NCBI GenBank assembly: GCA_023402845.1
Contig: JAEYFP010000045.1
Span: 194,784-258,783 of the forward strand
DNA: 64,000 nucleotides
Direction of reading: 5' to 3'
Source: Bacillota bacterium
GTDB lineage: Bacteria > Bacillota > Clostridia > Lachnospirales > Lachnospiraceae
The notes below the pieces were generated by a model. That model saw only the letters and a list, made by a program, of their open reading frames with translations, was not told the DNA's origin and made no database searches. The number at the start of each line of letters is the position of its first letter. The stretch's first letter is position 1. Both the position numbers and the translations under genes were made by a program. This document shows, in pieces, positions 18,264 through 24,255 of the stretch.

Positions 18264-19187
18264 TTACTTTTTCGGAACAATAAGAACAACCTTGTTTTCC
18301 AGAATATCCGTACGGGTTTCCTCCGCAATATACCCTTCCTCACTCAATGCGTTCATCTGCTTTGCCGCTGCGGAAAAGAAAATATCAGCTTGAGCCCCCT
18401 CTTCAATCTGTGTCTGCAGCGTTCCGCTTGAATCAAAATTGGATACCACTTCAATATCCGGATATTTTTCCATAAACTTCTCCTGTATTACCGTCAAGGA
18501 TTCCGTCAGACTTGCCGCCGCAAAAATAGTTATGATACAGGTGCCGCCTTCATATACCTCCTCCTCGGCCATGGGCTTTGCAACAATTGAAAAGCCTACT
18601 TTTTCAAACTCCTTAAGTGCTCCCTCGGTCATAAGATAGCTCAGGAACAGCTCTGCGGCCGTTTCCTGTGTTGTCTCTTTCAGTATCGCGGCGGGATACA
18701 CAACCGGAGTGTTGATCGATCCCTCCGGAGCCTCGCAGACAACCAAAACCTGATCGGAAGTAGCTGCATCCGTCGCATATACGGCACCGCAATCTACGGA
18801 TGCCTCTTCGACCTGCGAAAGAACTTCCTTTACGTTTGTACCGAATGAAATTTTTTCCTGAATCGCATCCCAAAATCCAAGATTCTGGAATATTTCCTGA
18901 GAATACTGGCCTACGGGCACATCTGCGTTACCAAGCGCAATCAGAGACACTTTATCTGTATTCACATCTTCAAAGCTGCCGATACTTTCAGAGCCTTCCT
19001 CTGCCTCTTCAGCCGGAACAACGGGTTCCTCCGCCGGTGCTTCTGTCGCCGTATTCTCTACAGCTTCCTCCTGCGTGCTCACTGCTGTAGGAACAGATGC
19101 CTGCTCCTCCCTGGAACAGCCTGTGACTGACAACACCATTCCCACTGCCATTAACCCCAACATCTTTTTTAAATAGGTTACCTTCAT
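18264..19187 (-). CDS. modA: Molybdate-binding lipoprotein, circularly permuted ModA
   Basis: 307-aa lipoprotein (lipobox VTGC, Cys24) with an acidic Glu/Ala-rich linker to about residue 66. The binding domain is in the wrong order: residues about 68-204 (GSFEDV, IALGNADVPVGQY, AVYATDA, VVYPAA, EFEKVGF) match the C-terminal part of ordinary ModA, and residues about 216-307 (IFAAASL, FDSSGTL, ADIFFSA, ending LIVPKK) match its N-terminal part. Anion-contact motifs are all present. The protein stops where the normal one crosses to lobe 2. The start ATG has GAGGAGGG. It heads the modABC operon and should feed molybdate to the nif cluster. Confidence 0.92.
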   Translation of the reverse strand: MKVTYLKKMLGLMAVGMVLSVTGCSREEQASVPTAVSTQEEAVENTATEAPAEEPVVPAEEAEEGSESIGSFEDVNTDKVSLIALGNADVPVGQYSQEIFQNLGFWDAIQEKISFGTNVKEVLSQVEEASVDCGAVYATDAATSDQVLVVCEAPEGSINTPVVYPAAILKETTQETAAELFLSYLMTEGALKEFEKVGFSIVAKPMAEEEVYEGGTCIITIFAAASLTESLTVIQEKFMEKYPDIEVVSNFDSSGTLQTQIEEGAQADIFFSAAAKQMNALSEEGYIAEETRTDILENKVVLIVPKK

Positions 19188-19214
19188 AATTTCCCTCCTC
19201 TTTTCAATTGTGGG

Positions 19215-19226
19215 ACAAAACAATAT
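19215..19226 (-). promoter_or_regulatory. Putative molybdate-regulator site 1
   Basis: ATATTGTTTTGT on the minus strand, identical to 12 bases of site 3 (19419-19430) but inverted. It lies about 28-39 bases before the modA start codon, downstream of the likely modA promoter. Confidence 0.5.
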
Positions 19227-19244
19227 CGCTTTATTCTATATTGT

Positions 19245-19257
19245 ATTGTTTTGTTTA
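19245..19257 (+). promoter_or_regulatory. Putative molybdate-regulator site 2
   Basis: ATTGTTTTGTTTA, identical over 13 bases to part of site 3. It lies at about the -35 position for the candidate modA promoter. Confidence 0.5.
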
Positions 19258-19418
19258 GTTTTATTTGCTCAATCATATCATAATGTTTTTAATTGTCAAC
19301 ACTTTAATAAAATATTTGTTGCATTTTCATCAAATTGCACAACAATATTCTTATTTTAATTAAATTTTCTAAAATTTAGTTTATTGATTTTTTGTTTTTT
19401 TTCGTATTATTATTTTTA

Positions 19419-19433
19419 ATATTGTTTTGTTTA
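19419..19433 (+). promoter_or_regulatory. Putative molybdate-regulator site 3
   Basis: ATATTGTTTTGTTTA, the longest copy, about 20 bp upstream of the regulator's own -35 box, suggesting autoregulation. Confidence 0.5.
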
Positions 19434-19452
19434 ATTAATTTGCCGGAAATGA

Positions 19453-19481
19453 TAGACGTAAAGAAATTCATTTGATATACT
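19453..19481 (+). promoter_or_regulatory. Promoter of the molybdate-type regulator
   Basis: TAGACG and TATACT separated by 17 bp, 29 bp before the ATG at 19511. Confidence 0.55.
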
Positions 19482-19510
19482 GTATTTAAAACAGGCATAA
19501 GGTGAAAATT

Positions 19511-20407
19511 ATGAATGATAAATTATTTACGCCCTCAGAGGCGGCTGATATTTTAAAACTTAAAAAAAATACCGTTTATGAAATGATTAAACGGGGTACC
19601 CTTAAGGCGGTAAAAATGGGGAAGCAGATTCGAATTACCGAAAGTGATTTAAACGAACTGATCAATCCTCCCAAAAGTTATTCCCGGCAAAAGGAGAATG
19701 AAACGGCAGAAAACATTATTGTTTGTGGTCAGGATATTGTTTTAGACATGCTCTGCTCAGCGACAAATCTGGAAATTGGGACATCTTGTTTTGTCCGTTC
19801 CTATGAAGGAAGCTATAATGGCCTTCTGGCCCTCTATAAGGATGAAGTGACAGTAGCCTCCGCTCACCTCTGGGACCGCTGCACCGATACCTACAACCTT
19901 CCGTTTATCCAGGCATTAATACCGGGAGAGAAAATACAGGTATATCATGTATTGTCCCGTCCCGTAGGGCTTTATGTAGCAAAAGGGAATCCAAAGAACA
20001 TCCATTCTGTCGAGGATTTTCTGCGTTCTGATATCAAAATTGTAAACCGCGAGAAGGGAAGCGGCATACGCATCCTTACAGATTCGCTCATGCTTGAACT
20101 CGGAGTGAATACGAGCTTTATCAATGGCTACGACAGAATTGTCAATTCCCATCTTGCCGCCGCTGCCATGGTTTCCCGAGGCGGCAGCGACTGTGCACTC
20201 GGCAATAAAAATGTTGCACTTCAGTATGCAAATCTGGACTTTATAGAATTAAAAATGGAACAATATGACCTTGTGCTGAAGGAATCTTCCCTCGGCAGAA
20301 ATGAGATTCTGACTATGATCCGTATCCTTCAGTCCTCACAATTTCAGGAAGAAATCGAAGCTATGGGGTTTTATGACATATCCGACATTGGGAAGCGGCT
20401 TTTGTAA
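19511..20407 (+). CDS. Excisionase-type HTH regulator with periplasmic-binding-protein-like ligand domain
   Basis: 298-aa one-component regulator. Residues about 5-55 are a MerR/excisionase-type HTH (FTPSEAADILKLKKNTVYEMIKRGTLKAVKMGKQIRI). The rest resembles a type II solute-binding domain (PBP-like), with SYEGSYNGLLALYKDEVTVASAHLWD and NREKGSGIRILTDSLM, used in this family to sense an oxyanion such as molybdate or tungstate. It is divergent from modA, which supports molybdate control of modABC and possibly nif. The ATG at 19511 has AAGGTG 6 bases upstream. Ligand identity is inference. Confidence 0.85.
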   Translation: MNDKLFTPSEAADILKLKKNTVYEMIKRGTLKAVKMGKQIRITESDLNELINPPKSYSRQKENETAENIIVCGQDIVLDMLCSATNLEIGTSCFVRSYEGSYNGLLALYKDEVTVASAHLWDRCTDTYNLPFIQALIPGEKIQVYHVLSRPVGLYVAKGNPKNIHSVEDFLRSDIKIVNREKGSGIRILTDSLMLELGVNTSFINGYDRIVNSHLAAAAMVSRGGSDCALGNKNVALQYANLDFIELKMEQYDLVLKESSLGRNEILTMIRILQSSQFQEEIEAMGFYDISDIGKRLL

Positions 20408-20412
20408 GCTGT

Positions 20413-21432
20413 TCAGGATTTATGGCCAGCCGGAGTCATTATTTCATTTTTACTTCCGCAAAGAGAACACGCCGCGCAATCTGCCGGAGAGCACGCCATT
20501 TTTTCGGATTGGATTTCCTGAATCGTAAATTTTGTAAGCGCCATGGGAAATTTTCTCTGAATATCGGATTGTACACTTACCGTATCCGATTCATAATCAA
20601 AATTAATCTTTATTGGCAATTGTATCCAGGTATCATCATAGAGGGGATGAACGGCTTTTACCGGCTTCATGATGATAAATTCCTCCTGCGGTGTCTGTGC
20701 AAGAATTCTGTTTTGCACTGTAGAAAGTCCAGTCAGCCTGCCTTCCTTATCAAACTGCAGCGAATTGCTGTCGGCATGAATCCCTATCGCCTCCGGATCA
20801 TAAGCCTTGAGTTTTCCGATCGGGGTGTTAACCAAAACAGACGATAATGGCTCAACGGATTGCAGTTCGCCGGTCTCATACATAGAAAAGCCTGTTCTGG
20901 CTTCAAGTTTCCCTACCGGAGTCATCACTTCAATATGCTCGCCGGGATAAAGTGTAATGCTTTTTATGCATCCGCTCCGGAAAAAGCAGATTCCGGACAA
21001 ATAAGCGGTAAATTTAGTAAATCCCAAGTCAAAGGACAGCGGAACACCGCATTTCTTTTCTTCCTCCTCCGACCAGAAGCCGCTGATTTTTCCGTCAGTT
21101 ATAAAAACCCTGTGTATTTCTCCCGACGGATAAAAAGTAAGATATTCGGATGGCAATGTTCCGATCGGTGTTTCAACCTCTGTTTGTTCCTCAAGCACGA
21201 CCGCCTTTGTCAGGCCGTTCTCGTAAAATTCCAGTGCCGGCTTGTTCTTTCTTCTCGTGGTTTCCGTAAATGCAGGAATAAGTTCCCCTGCATACGTCAG
21301 TATTAAATTTTTTTTATTTAGCTTTACACTCTTTAACTCTCCCGTTTCATAGGTTTCAAAACAGGTCACACCTCCAAGGATTCCATGCTCTATTTGAAGA
21401 TGTTTGCTGTCAATTGCCAGATAATTCACCAT
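20413..21432 (-). CDS. Unknown nif-operon protein with MORN-like repeats and a Cys tail
   Basis: 339 aa, not recognised. At least five segments follow the pattern Y/F-x-x-G-E/x-L/I-x-S/x-V (FETYETGELKSV, FYENGLTKAV, FYPSGEIHRV, FFRSGCIKSI, MYETGELQSV), alternating with TPIGTL / TPVGKL / TPIGKL. This suggests a beta-rich repeat fold related in spacing to MORN/YwqK-type repeats. The C-terminus holds CSPADCAACSLC, a four-Cys cluster that could bind a metal or Fe-S centre. It is the last gene of the nif operon, 12 bp after the AnfO-like gene, so a role in nitrogenase or Mo metabolism is inferred only from position. Start chosen at ATG 21432 for ribosome-site spacing. Confidence 0.8.
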   Translation of the reverse strand: MVNYLAIDSKHLQIEHGILGGVTCFETYETGELKSVKLNKKNLILTYAGELIPAFTETTRRKNKPALEFYENGLTKAVVLEEQTEVETPIGTLPSEYLTFYPSGEIHRVFITDGKISGFWSEEEEKKCGVPLSFDLGFTKFTAYLSGICFFRSGCIKSITLYPGEHIEVMTPVGKLEARTGFSMYETGELQSVEPLSSVLVNTPIGKLKAYDPEAIGIHADSNSLQFDKEGRLTGLSTVQNRILAQTPQEEFIIMKPVKAVHPLYDDTWIQLPIKINFDYESDTVSVQSDIQRKFPMALTKFTIQEIQSEKMACSPADCAACSLCGSKNEIMTPAGHKS

Positions 21433-21444
21433 ACCCATCACCTC

Positions 21445-22059
21445 TCAGCATTGATTTTTATTGATTATGGTAAGACATTCCATTCTCGCTTCTTTCGTTT
21501 TCAGTGTAAATCTTTCATCTCGTTCAAGCCACAAAGGAGTATGTGCACATCTAAGGCGCAGCTCCAAAAAAGGGGTCGATTCCAAAAAAGGAAGCAGCGC
21601 CTGCTTCGTAGACAGTCCCGGATTTGCCTCCTGTGCTTTCATCATATCCAAATAAAAGATTCCCGGAATGTCCGTTTCCACGGGAAGCGCCTTTTTTATC
21701 TCTTCTTCCCGCTTTGCCCCAATTCTCTCAACACTCTTCAAATCATCAAATACCGCATTTAAAGCCATCTTAGAGTATTCTCCCATCTGAAAAATACGAA
21801 ATCCGGCCCGGTCAAACATATGGTAAGGAATTCCTGCAATATAGCCAAAAGCTGCTACATTGCAATTTTCCATCTGTCCCGCCAATCGCCCGACATTCTC
21901 TCTTACCTGCGAGGGTACAGACGGCTGGATCTTTGGAAATTGTTTTCTTTCCGCAATTGAATACTCCTGCTCATTCCGTTCATATATTTCATAGCAGACA
22001 CATTCATAAAAGTCTGCCATCTGATTTTGTTTGTTCAGAAAAACCGCAATTCTATCCAA
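21445..22059 (-). CDS. AnfO-family nitrogenase accessory protein
   Basis: 204-aa protein resembling AnfO, an accessory protein first named from Fe-only nitrogenase clusters. Matching blocks are the N-terminal IAVFLNKQ...DFYE, a central CNVAAFGYIAGIPYHMFDRAGF, and the C-terminal PGIFYLDMMKAQEANPG and LLPFLE...HTPLWLERD. The likely start is a TTG at 22059: AAGGAGGAGG stands 6 bases before it, and it gives the family N-terminus; an ATG at 22104 overlaps nifV-alpha and has no such site. The biochemical role of the family is not established to my knowledge. No anfG gene is present in the window. Confidence 0.75.
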   Translation of the reverse strand: MDRIAVFLNKQNQMADFYECVCYEIYERNEQEYSIAERKQFPKIQPSVPSQVRENVGRLAGQMENCNVAAFGYIAGIPYHMFDRAGFRIFQMGEYSKMALNAVFDDLKSVERIGAKREEEIKKALPVETDIPGIFYLDMMKAQEANPGLSTKQALLPFLESTPFLELRLRCAHTPLWLERDERFTLKTKEARMECLTIINKNQC

Positions 22060-22087
22060 AGTGCACCTCCTCCTTCTTTCAAGTTTT

Positions 22088-22906
22088 TCAAATAAATTTT
22101 TCATTTCTCAATGACAACATTTCGGTAAGCATACTCATTGCCCTGAGAATTCCTTTCTTATCTACACCGGAATCAAATCGGGATTCAGATGCCTGAATAA
22201 ACTCATACATGCTGCAGTTGCCCGCCCTCTCTCCGATTCCCAAGAGTGTGCAGTCTATCAGTTCGGCACCCATATTTGCCATCTCTATCGAGTTTGCAAC
22301 AGCCATTCCAAAATCATTATGCTCATGTGCCTCTATTTTCAGCGAGAAATGCGTCTTTATTTCAGAAACAAGATTTCCCGCCTTGACCGGTGCGAATATG
22401 CCGACCGTATCCGCCAGACGAATTGTTTTTGCCCCGAGCTTTTCCGCCAGCAAAGCAAGCCTGATCATAAATCCGATATCCGCTCTGGAACAATCCTCAA
22501 ATCCAAGAGCAACCTCCACTCTGAAATCCCCGGCAATTCTCATACATTCTGTCAGCTGCCTCTCCACCCATGCCTTGTTTTTATTCAACTTGGAATAAAT
22601 CTGCACATAGCTGACCGGTACCGCAATGTGAATAATGTCCGGCTTTTGGTGACATGCTTCCATGACATCCTTCGGATCCAATCTGGCCCACAGGGAAATT
22701 TTGGCCCGCTTTTTTCTTTCCATGATTTCAGGCAGATAATCCCTGCCCTCTGTTTTTCTGTCATAGATGCCCACTTCTATTTCATATACGCCGATTTCAT
22801 CCAGGAGAAGGGACAGGCGCACCTTATCCGAGGGAAAAAGTACAACTCCGGAACACTGTTCCCCATCCCGCAAGGTTGTATCCACAATTTTAAGCATTCT
22901 CTTCAT
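22088..22906 (-). CDS. Homocitrate synthase, catalytic (alpha) half
   Basis: 272-aa N-terminal catalytic half of a NifV-type homocitrate synthase. It shows the DRE-TIM opening TTLRDGEQCSG, EVGI..., and the metal-binding EAHEHNDFGMA. It condenses acetyl-CoA and 2-oxoglutarate to homocitrate, the organic ligand of the FeMo-cofactor. The C-terminal dimerisation part is absent and is encoded by the preceding gene, as in C. pasteurianum nifV-omega/nifV-alpha. It overlaps nifV-omega by 17 bases, implying translational coupling. Start at ATG 22906 by ribosome-site spacing; 22897 is an alternative. Confidence 0.9.
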   Translation of the reverse strand: MKRMLKIVDTTLRDGEQCSGVVLFPSDKVRLSLLLDEIGVYEIEVGIYDRKTEGRDYLPEIMERKKRAKISLWARLDPKDVMEACHQKPDIIHIAVPVSYVQIYSKLNKNKAWVERQLTECMRIAGDFRVEVALGFEDCSRADIGFMIRLALLAEKLGAKTIRLADTVGIFAPVKAGNLVSEIKTHFSLKIEAHEHNDFGMAVANSIEMANMGAELIDCTLLGIGERAGNCSMYEFIQASESRFDSGVDKKGILRAMSMLTEMLSLRNEKFI

Positions 22907-23882
22907 GCCGCCCAACCCTTTCCACGATCTCCATAAATTCGTCGTCTGTCACTCGCTTTCCGCTGGTGCGGCTCTTATACTTTACTTCTTCCAGAATAAT
23001 CTCGCAGCATTCCCCCTGCTTTATTCCCGGCTGCAGTTCATTCATTTTGTAAAATACCGAATTCCTGCCCGAATGCTTGCCAAGTACGATTTCCCTGCTC
23101 AGCCCTACCAGCTCCGGGGCATACGGCTCATAATTTGTCGGTTTTTTTAATATACCATCCACATGAATGCCTGACTCCACGCAAAAAATCCTTCTTCCCA
23201 GAATCGGGGCCATCGGAGAAATGTCGATCATCAAGTTTTTCTCCAGCCATTCCCGGATCTTTACCATGCCCTTAAAACTTTTGTTCACCATATATCTTTC
23301 AAGAACATGCAGCGCCAGCAGGATCTGTTCCGTGGCCGCCTTATTTTCGATTCCAAGCATACTGGAGATGACAGCGTACCCTTTATTCTGGAGAAACAGC
23401 AATGCAATCGCAGTCGCGCAGTGATAGGTGTCCTCCGGGCACAGAAACAGCCGGCTTAGGTCATATTCCTTTTTCAAAGCAAGAATTCCTGCCGCGGCGC
23501 CTCCAAGTATCAAATTGTCCAAACCGACTACCTTCCTCAACGCATTCTTTTCAACATTTCCTTTTTTAAACGGATCCTCCATCCCGTTGATATGGTAGGT
23601 GGCAATTTCTCTTTTTCCGCAAGGCTCCTTCGGGACGAAAAAATACATATCTTCCTTATCATGAGAAGGATAGATACAGTTCATATAGGAAGCCGTATCC
23701 ACCTCAAGATAATATTGAAAGCCCTCAGGCAGCTCCCCTTCCATTGTATAATAGGTATTAATAGAAATTTGCAGACTCTTAATTCCTATTTCTCCCATAA
23801 GCTCAATAAAAGCGAAGATTGCCTCTTTGTTCAGGTCATAGCTGTCAAGTAAGCTTAACGTTGCATCTATTATTCTTATCAC
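22890..23882 (-). CDS. Homocitrate synthase, omega half
   Basis: 330-aa omega-type subunit of the two-part NifV. The N-terminal region keeps the barrel outline (IRIIDATL, LMGEIGIKSLQI) but lacks the DGEQ and HxH catalytic motifs. The C-terminal region (GRRIFCVESGIHVDGILKKPTNYEPYAPELVG, VLGKHSGRNSV) is the post-barrel segment missing from the alpha partner. It should pair with the alpha gene for activity. The start is GTG at 23882 behind GGGAGGTG. It is 50 bp after the ferredoxin gene. Confidence 0.88.
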   Translation of the reverse strand: MIRIIDATLSLLDSYDLNKEAIFAFIELMGEIGIKSLQISINTYYTMEGELPEGFQYYLEVDTASYMNCIYPSHDKEDMYFFVPKEPCGKREIATYHINGMEDPFKKGNVEKNALRKVVGLDNLILGGAAAGILALKKEYDLSRLFLCPEDTYHCATAIALLFLQNKGYAVISSMLGIENKAATEQILLALHVLERYMVNKSFKGMVKIREWLEKNLMIDISPMAPILGRRIFCVESGIHVDGILKKPTNYEPYAPELVGLSREIVLGKHSGRNSVFYKMNELQPGIKQGECCEIILEEVKYKSRTSGKRVTDDEFMEIVERVGRHEENA

Positions 23883-23932
23883 AGATACACCTCCCGTCCC
23901 CGATAGAAGATTTTATCTCCCGTCCGGCACCG

Positions 23933-24241
23933 TTAAATCATAAGATCCTCTACTGGTTTTCCTCCTTCAAAATGCTCATCAAAAATTCTCTCCACATCCT
24001 CCGGATGTAAATTGCCATACCAGATACCCTCCGGATATACAACAGCAACAGGACCCTTTTCACAGATTCCAAAGCAGCCCGTATTATTCAGCACTACCTC
24101 TCCGGACAATTCCCTGTCCTGAATTTCCTGCATAAATGCCTGCACCAGATCAACACTTCCCTTCTGATAGCAATAACCCTTCTGCTGTCCGTTAATTCTG
24201 CAGCTTGTGCAAATAAACACATGATACTTTGGTTGGACCAT
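23933..24241 (-). CDS. [2Fe-2S] ferredoxin, C. pasteurianum type
   Basis: 102-aa thioredoxin-fold ferredoxin. Cysteines at 11, 14, 24, 56 and 60 are at exactly the positions I recall for the C. pasteurianum 2Fe-2S ferredoxin, where 11, 24, 56 and 60 hold the cluster (motifs FICTSC and NTGCFGIC). That protein is known to interact with the nitrogenase MoFe protein. AAAGGAGG precedes the ATG; it follows nifN-B by 14 bp. A role in electron delivery or cofactor assembly is likely; which of the two is open. Confidence 0.93.
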   Translation of the reverse strand: MVQPKYHVFICTSCRINGQQKGYCYQKGSVDLVQAFMQEIQDRELSGEVVLNNTGCFGICEKGPVAVVYPEGIWYGNLHPEDVERIFDEHFEGGKPVEDLMI

Positions 24242-24255
24242 CCTGCCATCCTCCT

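Larger units (their letters stand above)
19188..19510. promoter_or_regulatory. AT-rich divergent control region, modA and its regulator
   Basis: The 323-bp gap between the divergent modA and regulator genes has no credible ORF. It holds three copies of an ATTGTTTTGT element (listed separately) and long T/A tracts between them. A weak TAGAAT -10 for modA lies at about 19232-19237 with no good -35 box, fitting control by a bound regulator. Confidence 0.6.

Noticed and set aside
18264..19187. ModA read as a frameshifted or truncated pseudogene.
   Set aside because: The frame is continuous, both halves are complete, and modB starts 38 bp later, leaving no room for a missing tail.
22088..23882. 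The two nifV genes as one gene broken by a frameshift.
   Set aside because: Each part has its own ribosome site and the alpha (N-terminal-type) half comes second, which a frameshift cannot produce; the same split is known in C. pasteurianum.
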